64,000 nt of DNA from Terriglobia bacterium (lineage in GTDB: Bacteria > Acidobacteriota > Terriglobia > Terriglobales > Acidobacteriaceae), in contig JAIQGF010000002.1 of assembly GCA_020072845.1 (NCBI GenBank), positions 1-64,000 of the forward strand, written 5' to 3'. The first letter of the stretch is position 1; each line of letters starts with the position of its first letter. Under the pieces are notes generated by a model, which saw only the letters and a list, made by a program, of their open reading frames with translations, was not told the DNA's origin and ran no database searches. Of this stretch, positions 38,875 through 48,200 are shown one piece after another. The translations under genes and the position numbers were made by a program.

Positions 38875-41292
38875 TTACTTCCTTCCCAGGAAGCGGATGC
38901 GGGCGGTGAAAGCGCGGCCGGTGGCGGCTTCGAACTGGAGGAAGTCGGGGGAATCAATGTTGTTGTTGACGGCGAAGGGATTGCGCCGGCCGGTGAGGTC
39001 CTCGAAGCCGCCGCGCAGCGCGAGGTTGAGGCCGCGCAAGGTGAAGCGGCGCTCGAGGAAGAGGTTGAGCGCGAAGTAGTCGGGAAAGCGGCGCGAGTTG
39101 GGTGGGCCGACGATTTCCTGGTTCTGATTAACGACGCTGAACGGGAAACCGGTATGCCAGTCGGCGGAGTAAGCGATGTCCCACTTTTTCGTGAAGGGGA
39201 ACGGCAGAAATCCCCAGGAGACGAACTTGTTGGGCGAATCCCACGGAAGGACGCCGGAAGCTTGAGGGCTGAGGACGGGATTATCGAGGGTGAAATCCAC
39301 GGCTTCATTGGAGCGGGCGCGGGAGCGCGTGTAGGCGAGCAGGATTTCGTGGTTTTCTCGGAAGTGACGGCGGGCCGAGATCTGGAAGGCACGGTAGTGG
39401 TCGCGGCGGGTGTTGGTGAGCAGGTAGTCGCCGACGAGCGGCACGGTGGACCGGTTCGTGTAGGCGAAGCCGCGCGAGCCGTCGCGCTGCATGTATTGCG
39501 CGTTGACGAAGATTTCGGCGGGTAAGCGGCGCTCCAGGCCGAGGCTCCAGTTGAGGAAACGTGGGACCTGAAGCGTGCCGCGGTTCAAAGAAAAGGTGGT
39601 GGGCAGCGGCGGGCCGACCAGAGTGGTTCCAGTGGCGTCGTAGATGTACTGCAAGCGCTCGCCCTGAAGGGGCTGGGTCACGATTCCCAGGTTGGAGGAG
39701 TCGTGAAAGATGCCGACGCCGGCGCTGAGCTTGGTGTCGCCGCTGCGGCTGAGCATGTAGGTGACGCCGAGGCGCGGCGAGACCGTGGTGCGGCCGACGA
39801 AGTGGTCGCGATCGAAACGGATGCCGGGTTGTACCAGCAGGCGTTCGGTGGGCGACCAGCGGTCTTGCAGGTAGGCGCCGAGTTCGACGTTGTCCTGCGA
39901 AAACGCGGGCGGGCTGGAGAAGACGATGCGGCTGTAGAGAGTGCCGTCGGCGCGCAGGATGGAAATGGGGAGGCGCTCGATGTGCTGGGTGTCGTCAAGG
40001 CGGTCGAGGTCGAGACCGAGGCGGATCTCGTGGCGTCCGGCGAGGTGTTGGGGCGGGAGATAGAGATTCGCAATGCCTTCGAGGCGGCGGGAGTTGCCGC
40101 GCGTGCTCTCGAAGAAGTTGCCGTGGGCCAGGTCAGGCGTGATCACATACGGAAGCGTGCCGAGCGGGCGCGCGGTGTCGTCGTACTGGTTCACGGCGGC
40201 GCCGATTTCAACAAGCATGCCGTTGGAAAAATAGTGCTGGTCCTTGATGGTAGCGAGGTACGCGCCGCCGTCCCGGATGAGGGTGGTCTCTTTGGGCGTG
40301 AACAACGAGAGGCCGTCGTAGTCGGAGTGGAGATGATTGATGAGGAAGCTGCCGCTGAGGATGTTGGACTGGGTCAGGTTGACCTGCACCTTGGCGAGAT
40401 TGCTGACGCGCCAAAGAGGATTGGTGTCGGCGCCGGAGGGTAGGTTCTTGATGACGTTGTTGTCGTACTCGCCGTCGGGAGCGAGCAGGAACCAGGCCTT
40501 GCCTTTGACGATAGGGCCGGAGAGAGTGACGCGCGGGGTCCACTTGTCGAAGTCGAGCCCCTTCTTGTTCTGCACCGAGGGGATGAAGTTGGTGGCGGAG
40601 AAGCGGAGGCGGTCGTCGCCCATGCCGGTGGCGAAGCCGATGACGCCGGCGGATGACTGGCCGAACTCGGTGGAGTAGCGGCTTTCCTGGACGTCAATGG
40701 CGCGGACGGCGTCGGAGCTGAAGCGCAGGTCGAGCGCGCCGGTGACCGGGTGCGTGATGTTGAAGCCGTCGAGGGTGTCGAGCGTTTCGTAAGCGGCGCC
40801 GCCGGCAACATGCGCCTGACCGGAGAAGTCGCGGACGACGCCGGGAATCAGCGGCAGGGCTTCGCGGATGTCGCGCGTGGTGGAGTAGGGGACGTCAATG
40901 ATCTCCTGCGAGTCGAGCGATTGCGTATTGGCGACCTGGGCGGGATCAATCTGCGGTGTGGAAGCGACGACCTCCACGCTTTCCTTCACTTCCTGCACGT
41001 GCGCCAGGGTGAGGTCGAGATGCGAGACTTCGGGGAGGCGGAGGTCCGCGCTCAGGGTGTAGAAGCCACTCTTATTCATGATGAGGCGATAGGACCCGGC
41101 AGGCGCGCGGAAGGAGCAGCGGCCGGCGTGGTCGGTCTCGCAATGCAGTGAGGCGGGGCCTTGCAGTTGCGCGATGGCGCCGGGAACGGCATTGCCGTTT
41201 TCGTCGGTGACGGTGAGCAGCAACGAGGACGATTGCGCGCCGGCGGAGGCGGCCAGCAGGAGCAAGGCAATCATGGAGGAGAGTCGGAGCAC
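38875..41292 (-). CDS. TonB-dependent receptor with carboxypeptidase-regulatory domain
   Basis: The product of 805 residues is an outer-membrane transporter. A signal peptide (ending ASAGAQ) is followed by a carboxypeptidase-regulatory-like beta domain (LLLTVTDENGNAVPGAIAQLQG), a plug domain from about residue 110 (VPYSTTRDIREALPLIPGVV, LDGFNITHP) and a 22-stranded-type barrel ending in ARIRFLGRK. The C-terminal residue is not the usual Phe. The ligand is unknown. It begins at GTG 41292; a later ATG at 41274 would also leave a signal peptide. It ends close to the GalT-like gene, tail to tail. Confidence 0.88.
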   Translation of the reverse strand: MLRLSSMIALLLLAASAGAQSSSLLLTVTDENGNAVPGAIAQLQGPASLHCETDHAGRCSFRAPAGSYRLIMNKSGFYTLSADLRLPEVSHLDLTLAHVQEVKESVEVVASTPQIDPAQVANTQSLDSQEIIDVPYSTTRDIREALPLIPGVVRDFSGQAHVAGGAAYETLDTLDGFNITHPVTGALDLRFSSDAVRAIDVQESRYSTEFGQSSAGVIGFATGMGDDRLRFSATNFIPSVQNKKGLDFDKWTPRVTLSGPIVKGKAWFLLAPDGEYDNNVIKNLPSGADTNPLWRVSNLAKVQVNLTQSNILSGSFLINHLHSDYDGLSLFTPKETTLIRDGGAYLATIKDQHYFSNGMLVEIGAAVNQYDDTARPLGTLPYVITPDLAHGNFFESTRGNSRRLEGIANLYLPPQHLAGRHEIRLGLDLDRLDDTQHIERLPISILRADGTLYSRIVFSSPPAFSQDNVELGAYLQDRWSPTERLLVQPGIRFDRDHFVGRTTVSPRLGVTYMLSRSGDTKLSAGVGIFHDSSNLGIVTQPLQGERLQYIYDATGTTLVGPPLPTTFSLNRGTLQVPRFLNWSLGLERRLPAEIFVNAQYMQRDGSRGFAYTNRSTVPLVGDYLLTNTRRDHYRAFQISARRHFRENHEILLAYTRSRARSNEAVDFTLDNPVLSPQASGVLPWDSPNKFVSWGFLPFPFTKKWDIAYSADWHTGFPFSVVNQNQEIVGPPNSRRFPDYFALNLFLERRFTLRGLNLALRGGFEDLTGRRNPFAVNNNIDSPDFLQFEAATGRAFTARIRFLGRK

Positions 41293-41542
41293 GTAATACG
41301 TAGTTTAATCGTTCGACCACGCGCGAAGGCTTCCTGGAGTTTCTGCGATCCGCCGGATTTCAACCGTTGAAGGGAATTGAGGTGAGGATGGTCCCTCCCC
41401 ATTCCGGCTTACTGTCCACTTACTGTCGATGACTGGCGAAAACGAGAAAGACTTGGAAGACCGGGAAAAGACTTAAGAAGAAAACCGATGGAAGTCGCCA
41501 GGAGCCGCGAAAACACAGGGGAAAAATGCTAAGTGGAAGGAT

Positions 41543-41617
41543 TGGTAGCGCTACCGGGAATCGAACCCGGGTTTGAAGATTGAGAATCTTCCGTCCTAAC
41601 CCCTAGACGATAGCGCC
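41543..41617 (-). tRNA. tRNA-Glu (anticodon CTC)
   Basis: All arms can be drawn: acceptor GGCGCTA with TAGCGCT, D arm, anticodon stem GAAGA/TCTTC around TTCTCAA (anticodon CTC, reading GAG), T arm CCGGG-TTCGATT-CCCGG, discriminator A and an encoded CCA. Confidence 0.95.
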
Positions 41618-41743
41618 ACGCCGGAAACTGCATCGATTTTACCAAGAAGCCCGGGGATGTGTCAGGAGAGCTTTGTCCGGCGGCGCCGGCAGACAAGTTC
41701 CTGGTGTCCAAAAACCCGCTTCCAGAGCCGGTTTTGACCGGAC

Positions 41744-41772
41744 TTGACAACCTCGGCGGGGCGTAGCAGAAT
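41744..41772 (+). promoter_or_regulatory. Candidate promoter of imuA-imuB-dnaE2
   Basis: TTGACA at 41744-41749, a 17-base spacer and CAGAAT at 41767-41772. It lies about 300 bases before imuA. I could not identify a LexA box with confidence. Confidence 0.5.
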
Positions 41773-41849
41773 CCCAGTTATAGGCGAATAAAAAGCGAAA
41801 ATAGCTCCTGCCCGACGCTTTCCGCCAGCCGAGGTTCTGCCATGAGTGC

Positions 41850-42050
<201 letters not shown>

Positions 42051-42069
42051 AGCTCTGCGGGAAAGTGGC

Positions 42070-43002
42070 ATGGAGATGCCATCGGTGGTGGCGGCATCGC
42101 GGCTGGCGGACAGGCCGGCGGCGGCGATGGTGCGGAGCGGGATCGAGGCCTTGGACGCGCTTACCGGAGGGCTGCCGCGCGGCGGGTTGACCGAGATCTG
42201 CGGGCCGGCATCGTCGGGACGAACCAGCGTGCTCCTGGCGGTGATGGCGAAGATGACGGCGCAGGGCGAAGTGTGCGCGCTGGTGGACGCCAGCGACAGC
42301 TTCGATCCCAAGTCGGCTTTTTCGGCAGGTGTCGATCTAAACAGATTGCTTTGGGTCCGGTGCTCACCACGGAGACACGGAGGCACGGAGAAAAGCATTG
42401 CCGATTGTCGATTGTCGATTGCCGATTGCGGAAGAAGTGGTCAGTGGCCAGTGGCCAGTGGGGAGCGAAAGGCAACAGCGTCGATGGCTGATGGTCCCCT
42501 CGACTGCGCTCGGGGCAGGCTTTGGCCGATGGCAGAGACCGGGAGCTCCGCGGCCATGGGCCATCGACGATCAACCATGGACTCGCTGGAGCAGGCGCTG
42601 AAGGCGACGGATTTGCTGTTGCAAGGCGGCGGGTTCGGACTGGTGGTGGTGGACCTGGGCGATGTGCCGGCGCCGGCGGCGCGGCGGGTGCCGCTGACCT
42701 CGTGGTTCCGGTTTCGACGCGCGGTGGAGAACACGCGCACGGTCCTGATGGTGGTGGAGCAGGAACCGTACGCCAAGACGTGCGCGTCGGTGGTGTGCAA
42801 GCTTTCAGCGATCAGCTCTCAGCTATCAGCCAGGCTTCAGGCTTCAGGCTCCAGGCTTCAGGAAATGCAGCAGCCGGCGCACGCGCGGATTTTGTCGGGG
42901 CTGGAAATTTCTGCGGAGATGGTGCGGTCGGCGGCACAAGGGAAGAAGCCGGTGCGGTCAGCGGGCGCGCGGTGGGAAAGCAGGACGGCATGGGCGGGAT
43001 AA
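42070..43002 (+). CDS. imuA: ImuA, RecA-like mutasome protein
   Basis: The product of 310 residues is RecA-like and supports error-prone translesion synthesis with ImuB and DnaE2. A Walker A-like loop is in GGLTEICGPASSGRTSVLLAVMAKM, the strand before the insert is CALVDASDSFDPKSA...LLWVRC, and the core resumes LKATDLLLQGGGFGLVVVDLGDV. Between LLWVRC and LEQALKATD about 70 residues are encoded by repeat units (CACGGAGR, CGATTGY, GGCCAGT and a CTCGACTGCGCTCGG segment). A second insert (AISSQLSARLQASGSRLQ) comes from AGCTCTC and GCTTCAG heptamers. I start it at ATG 42070, before the conserved part. Confidence 0.85.
   Translation: MEMPSVVAASRLADRPAAAMVRSGIEALDALTGGLPRGGLTEICGPASSGRTSVLLAVMAKMTAQGEVCALVDASDSFDPKSAFSAGVDLNRLLWVRCSPRRHGGTEKSIADCRLSIADCGRSGQWPVASGERKATASMADGPLDCARGRLWPMAETGSSAAMGHRRSTMDSLEQALKATDLLLQGGGFGLVVVDLGDVPAPAARRVPLTSWFRFRRAVENTRTVLMVVEQEPYAKTCASVVCKLSAISSQLSARLQASGSRLQEMQQPAHARILSGLEISAEMVRSAAQGKKPVRSAGARWESRTAWAG
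42361..42590. repeat. Composite repeat insert in imuA
   Basis: In order: CACGGAGR 8-mers (42366-42391), CGATTGY heptamers (42401-42430), GGCCAGT heptamers (42438-42462), and GATGGYC-type steps and a CCCTCGACTGCGCTCGGGG segment (42480-42525). The frame stays open throughout. Confidence 0.85.
42804..42866. repeat. AGCTMTC and GCTTCAG heptamers in imuA
   Basis: CAGCGATCAGCTCTCAGCTA-type units followed by four GCTTCAG/GCTCCAG units, in frame near the 3' end of imuA. Confidence 0.85.
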
Positions 43003-43007
43003 GGAAT

Positions 43008-43137
43008 ATTTGAAATTTGTAATTTGCAATTTGCCGAAGCAAGCAGCGCGGCAGATCGCAAAGTTCGGCACATCGCCACAATTCTTAAATTGCAAATTAT
43101 TGCAAATTACAAATTGCAAATTACCCATCGAGCTTGC
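43008..43137. repeat. Inverted AT-rich heptamer arrays between imuA and imuB
   Basis: A left array of ATTTGYA units (43008-43035), a 50-base spacer, then the inverted array of CAAATTR units (43086-43134). The arms can pair over about 20 bases. It spans the whole gap. Confidence 0.85.
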
Positions 43138-43138
43138 C

Positions 43139-45163
43139 ATGCCTTTTGCCGCCATCTACGTGCCGGATTTTCCCGTGGAGGCGCTGGTGCGCGCCGAGCC
43201 GGAGTTGCGCGAGCAGGCGGTGGCGGTGGTGGAGGGCACGCCGCCGCTGGGGCACGTCGTTGCCGTCAATGAGCGGGCGGCGCAGGCGGGAGTGGAGCCG
43301 GGCATGACGCGCTTGCAGGCAGAGTCGATGGTCGATGGTCGACGGTCGATGGCCGAGTCCGAGTTGCGAGTTGCGAGTCGGGAGGAAGAGCAGCAAGGAA
43401 AAAGAGGCAAACGGCAAGGATTCGCGGGCGAGGGCGAGCGCGCGCCAACGTCAAGACACGGGTCGGAGACCCGTGCCACACAGACCCGTGCCACACGCAA
43501 ATGCGGGATGGTGCGGGAGAGGTCGAGAGAGCGGGAGGTGGCGGCGCATGCGGCACTGCTGGACTGCGCGTGCGGGTTTTCGCCGCGGGTGGAAGACACG
43601 GCGGCGGACACGGTAGTGCTCGACCTGGCGGGCCTGGAGCGGATTTTCGGGCCGCCGGCCAAGATGGCGCGCGATGTGGCGCGGCGTTGTTCGGAGATGG
43701 GGCTGGAAGCCAACGTCGCGGTGGCCTCGAATGCGGACACGGCGGTGCTGGCGGCGCGCGGGTTGGCGGGCGTGACGGTGATCGCGGAAGGCAAAGAGGC
43801 GGAGAGAATCGGAGAGCTGTCGGTCGAAGTTTTGCTAGCGACCAATTGGGGAAAGGCATTGCCGATTGCCGATTGTCGATTGCCGATTGGTTCCGGACGA
43901 AATCGACAATCGACAATCGACAATCAGAAATGGTTTGAAGAACGACAAGGCTTGCCCGACGGTGCTCCAGCAGCGTTGGAACTCCTCGAAACTCTCGAGC
44001 GTTGGGGAGTGCGAAACCTGCGGGCGTTGGCGGCGCTGCCCGAGGTGGCGCTGGCGGAGCGGCTGGGCCAGGAGGGGCTGCGGTTGCAGAAGCTGGCGCG
44101 CGGCCAGACACGGCGTCCGCTGGTTGTTGCCGAGCCGCCGCTGCGGTTCGAAGAGGCGGCGGAACTGGAATATCCGGTGGATGCATTGGAGCCGCTGGCG
44201 TTTTTGCTGAACCGCATGCTGGAGCAGCTGTGTGCGCGGCTGGCGGCGCGGGCGCTGGCGACCAACGAATTGACGGTGAGACTGGAGTTGGAGGCGAGCA
44301 CGGAAGATCTGGTGATCGGGCGATCGGGTGATCGGGTGATCGAAAATCCTGCGCAGATCACCGGATCACCGGATCACCAGATGACCCGATGCCTGCGGCT
44401 TCCGGTGCCCATGCTCGACGCGAAGGTTTTTCTCAAGTTGCTGCAACTGGATTTGCAGGCGCATCCACCGCAGGCGCCGGTCACAAAAGTGTGGTTGCGG
44501 GCGGAACCGGCGGAACCGCGAAAGACGCAAAGCGGATTGTTCGTGCCCGAGGCGCCGGAGGCGGAACGGCTGGAGCTGACCATCGCGAGAATAAAAAAGG
44601 TGGTGGGGCAAACGGGAAAAGAGCAAAAGAATTGCCGATTGCCGATTGTCGATTGTCGATTGCGCGAGAGTCGCCAGGCGCCAGTCGCCGGGCGCCAGGA
44701 AAATCAAGAATCGACAATCGAAAGTCAGCAATGCAGTTCAGAAGCACGGGTGGGGTCGCCGGAGATGGTGGATACGCATCGGGAGGATGGATGGCGGATG
44801 AAAGCGTTTGTGGCCAGTGGTCAGTGGCCAGTGGCCAGTGGCCAGCACGCGGGCGAGGGCGCCCGCGCCACAACTGCTTCTCCGATCATCGCGCTGCGGG
44901 TGTTTCGGCCGGCGCTGGCGGCGGTGGTGACAGTGCGGGAAGGCAAGCCGGCGCAGGTGGCATCGGCGGAGCGGCCCACGATGCGGGGCGAAGTGGTGTG
45001 GTGCGCGGGCCCGTGGCGGTCGTCAGGCGAATGGTGGACGGAGCAGGCGTGGTCGCGCGAAGAGTGGGACGTGGCGGTGCGCAATGAGGAGGGAGTGGCG
45101 CTGTACCGGGTTTATCGCGATGAGATCGGGGGGAAGTGGTGGGTGGAGGGGAGCTATGACTGA
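43139..45163 (+). CDS. imuB: ImuB, Y-family polymerase-like mutasome scaffold
   Basis: The product of 674 residues is the non-catalytic Y-family homologue that links ImuA, DnaE2 and the sliding clamp. The fold begins FAAIYVPDFPVEALVRAEPELR; the acidic catalytic residues of true Y polymerases are not seen, as is normal for ImuB. Core blocks are DTVVLDLAGLERIFGPP, ANVAVASNADTAVLAARG, RFEEAAELEYPVDALEPLAFLL and the C-terminal WSREEWDVAVRNEEGVALYRVYRD. At least six repeat inserts interrupt it in frame, which makes it longer than the usual roughly 500-550 residues. I start at ATG 43139; sequence before it is the AT-rich array. Confidence 0.85.
   Translation: MPFAAIYVPDFPVEALVRAEPELREQAVAVVEGTPPLGHVVAVNERAAQAGVEPGMTRLQAESMVDGRRSMAESELRVASREEEQQGKRGKRQGFAGEGERAPTSRHGSETRATQTRATRKCGMVRERSREREVAAHAALLDCACGFSPRVEDTAADTVVLDLAGLERIFGPPAKMARDVARRCSEMGLEANVAVASNADTAVLAARGLAGVTVIAEGKEAERIGELSVEVLLATNWGKALPIADCRLPIGSGRNRQSTIDNQKWFEERQGLPDGAPAALELLETLERWGVRNLRALAALPEVALAERLGQEGLRLQKLARGQTRRPLVVAEPPLRFEEAAELEYPVDALEPLAFLLNRMLEQLCARLAARALATNELTVRLELEASTEDLVIGRSGDRVIENPAQITGSPDHQMTRCLRLPVPMLDAKVFLKLLQLDLQAHPPQAPVTKVWLRAEPAEPRKTQSGLFVPEAPEAERLELTIARIKKVVGQTGKEQKNCRLPIVDCRLRESRQAPVAGRQENQESTIESQQCSSEARVGSPEMVDTHREDGWRMKAFVASGQWPVASGQHAGEGARATTASPIIALRVFRPALAAVVTVREGKPAQVASAERPTMRGEVVWCAGPWRSSGEWWTEQAWSREEWDVAVRNEEGVALYRVYRDEIGGKWWVEGSYD
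43324..43500. repeat. Heptamer and family D inserts in imuB
   Basis: GGTCGAY units (43324-43354), GAGTTGC units (43358-43380), and CACGGGTCGGAGACCCGTG with repeated CCGTGCCACAC (43452-43497), all within the frame. Confidence 0.8.
43858..43931. repeat. Inverted CGATTGY/AATCGAC arrays in imuB
   Basis: Five GATTGYC units, a 15-base spacer and four inverted AATCGAC units. The arms can pair for about 25 bases. The encoded residues are LPIADCRLPIG and RQSTIDNQ. Confidence 0.9.
44316..44390. repeat. Inverted GATCGGGT/GATCACCG arrays in imuB
   Basis: Three to four 8-base GATCGGGY units, a 13-base spacer and four inverted GATCACCR units, in frame. Confidence 0.9.
44634..44870. repeat. Third repeat block in imuB
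   Basis: CGATTGY units (44634-44667), then four GCGCCAG/TCGCCAG units (44671-44700), then inverted AATCGAC-type units (44704-44732). After about 85 bases come GGCCAGT units (44815-44843) and a GCGGGCGAGGGCGCCCGC palindrome (44850-44867). All in frame. Confidence 0.85.
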
Positions 45164-45266
45164 ATTTGTAATTTGCAATTGGTAATTTGCAATTTGCGTC
45201 CGCCGCAAGTTGCTGGTTTCACCAACACTCTCGACAAAATTGCAAATTACAAATTTCAAATTACCA
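45164..45266. repeat. Inverted AT-rich heptamer arrays between imuB and dnaE2
   Basis: AATTTGY units at 45164-45200, a 38-base spacer and inverted CAAATTR units at 45239-45266, ending at the dnaE2 ATG. It has the same design as the imuA-imuB gap. Confidence 0.85.
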
Positions 45267-48200
45267 ATGTACGTAGAGCTTCATGCCGCGTCGGCGTTCA
45301 GTTTCCTCGAAGGAGCCAGCGTGCCCGAGGAGTTGGCGGCGGTGTGCGCCGAGCACGGCATGCCCGGGATGGCGCTGGCGGACCGCGATGGCGTGTACGG
45401 CGCGCCGCGGTTTCACATCGCCATGAAGAAAGCCGGCATGAAGGCACACATCGGGGGCGAGATCACTTTTGCACCACGGAGGCACGGAGACACGGAGACT
45501 GATTTGCAATTTGTAATTGGTAATTTGCAAAGTGAAAGCCGCCGTGCGGGCAATGGAAATTACAAATTACAAATTGCAAATTACCAATCCTCCGTGTCTC
45601 CGTCTCTCCGTGGTGGATTGAGCCGATTGCCTTTGCTGGTTGCCAACCGCGAGGGCTACCAGAACCTCTGCCGGTTGGTGACGCGGATGAAAGCACGCGG
45701 GCCGAAGGATGCGCCGGCGGAGGTGATCGCGGCGCAGGAAGCGGATTTGCAGGAGCACGCGCGCGGCTTGATCTGCCTGACCGGCGGCGACGACGGCCCG
45801 CTGGCGGAAGCGCTGCGGCGCGGCGGCGTGGAGGAAGGGAGGCGCGAGGTCGAGCGGCTGGCGCGGATCTTCGGCCGGGAGAATGTTTACCTCGAATTGC
45901 AGCGGCACTTTCTGCGCGACGAAGAAGCGCGCAACATCGCCGCCGTGGAGGTGGCGCGCGCGCTCCGCCTGCCGCTGGTGGCGACCAACGGCGTGCGGCA
46001 CGCCAAAGCGGAAGAGCGGCAGATTCTCGATGTCTTCACCTGCCTGAAGCATCACCGCACGCTGGCGACGGCGGGGCGGCTGCTGGCGCGCAACGGCGAG
46101 CGTCATGTGAAATCGCCGGCGGAGATGGAAAAGCTCTTTGCCGATCTGCCGGAAGCGATCGCCAACACGGCGGAAGTTTCGTCGCGCTTGCAATTCACGC
46201 TCGCCGATCTCGGCTACCAATTTCCGCGCTACCCGGTACCCGAGGGCGAGACGATGATGTCGTTTCTGCGGCAGCGGACGCAGGAAGGATTCCAGGGGCG
46301 CTACGGGCGCGCGGCGCGCGACCTGCGGGCGCGGGCGCGGCGGCAGGTGGAGCGCGAGCTGGCGCTGATCGAAAAACTTCAGCTCGAAGGATATTTCCTG
46401 ATCGTGTGGGACATCGTGCGCTTCTGCCGCGAGCAAGGAATCCTGGTGCAGGGGCGCGGGTCGGCGGCCAACAGCGCGGTGTGCTACTCGCTGGGGATCA
46501 CGGCGGTGGATCCGGTGGGAATGGATTTGCTGTTCGAGCGCTTTCTGAGCGAAGAGCGCGGCGAGTGGCCGGACATCGATCTCGATCTGCCCTCGGGCGA
46601 GCAGCGCGAACGCGCGATCCAGTATGTCTACCAGCGCTACGGCGAGCGTGGGGCGGCCATGACGGCCAACGTGATCACCTATCGCGGGCGCATGGCGGCG
46701 CGCGAGATGGGCAAGGTGCTCGGCTTCGACGAAGACACGGTGGGGCGGCTCTCGGGTCTGGTGGGAAGGTGGGAGTACCACGACGCGGACGAGACGCTGG
46801 AAAAACAATTCCGCTACGCCGGTTTCGATCTGCGGCATCCGCGCATGCGGAAATTTCTGGAGTTGTGCCTGGCGGTGCAGGACCTGCCGCGGCACCTGGG
46901 GCAGCACTCCGGCGGGATGGTGATTTGCCAGGGACAACTGGATTCGGTGGTGCCGCTGGAGCCGGCGTCGATGCCGGGGCGCGTGGTGGTGCAGTGGGAC
47001 AAGGAAGACTGTGCCGACCTGGGGATCATCAAGGTGGATTTGCTTGGCCTGGGGATGATGGCGGTGCTGGAGGATTCGATCGCGCTCATCCGCGATCACT
47101 ACGGCAAAGAAGAAGACCTGGCGCATCTGCCGCCGGACGATCCCGAGGTGTACGCGGCGCTGCAAAAGGCGGACACGGTGGGGATGTTCCAGATCGAGAG
47201 CCGGGCGCAGATGTCGTGCCTGCCGCGGCTGCGTCCGCAGAAGTTTTACGACATCGTGGTGCAGGTGGCGATCATCCGGCCGGGGCCGATCGTGGGAAAA
47301 ATGGTGAACCCGTTTTTGAAGCGGCGGCAGGGAAGAGAGAAGGTGACGTACCCGCATCCGTCGCTGGAACCGGTGCTGGCGCGGACCCTGGGCGTGCCGC
47401 TGTTCCAGGAGCAATTGCTGCGCATGGCGATGATCACCGCCGGATTCAGCGGCGGCGAGGCGGAAGAGTTGCGGCGCGCCATGGGATTCAAGCGCTCGGA
47501 GCGGCGCATGCGGGACATCGAGGTGAAACTGCGCGCGGGCATGACGCGCAACGGGATCGCGCCGGAGGCGCAGGAGCAGATCATTGACTCGATCACGTCG
47601 TTCGCGCTGTACGGGTTTCCGGAGTCGCACTCGGCGAGCTTTGCGCTGCTGGCCTATGCCAGCGCATATCTGAAGACGCATTACCTGGGGGCGTTCACCG
47701 CGGCGCTGCTCAACAACCAGCCGATGGGCTTCTATCACCCGTCTACCATCGTCAAGGACGCGCAGCGGCATGGGCTGAAAGTGAAAGCGGTGGACGTGTG
47801 CCGGTCCGACTGGCTGTGCACGGTGGAGAAGTCTACGGTCGACGGTCTACGGTCGATGGCCGTCGACTGCCGACCGTCGACTGTCGACCATGCTGTGCGT
47901 CTGGGACTTCGCTACGTGCGCGGGCTGCGGGAGGAGGCGGCGCGGGCGCTGGTGCGGGAGCGGCAGCAGCGGCGGTTTGAGTCGATCACGGATGTGGCGC
48001 GGCGCGTGCCCGAGTTGCGGAGAACGGAACTGGAGACGCTGGCGGCAATTGGAGCGTTGAACCAAGTGGTCAGTGGCCAGTGGCCAGTGGCCAGTTCCAA
48101 TGTTCCTGACTGGCCACTAGCCACTGATCACCAGCCACTGAAACTGCACCGTCGCGATGCGCTGTGGCAGGTGGCGGGCGCGAGCCGGGGTGAGGGGCCG

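Noticed and set aside
41755-41841. LexA box upstream of imuA (GCGAATAAAAAGCGAAAAT region)
   Set aside because: Two GCGAA half-sites in direct repeat caught the eye, but I know no matching LexA consensus for this group, so the call would be a guess.
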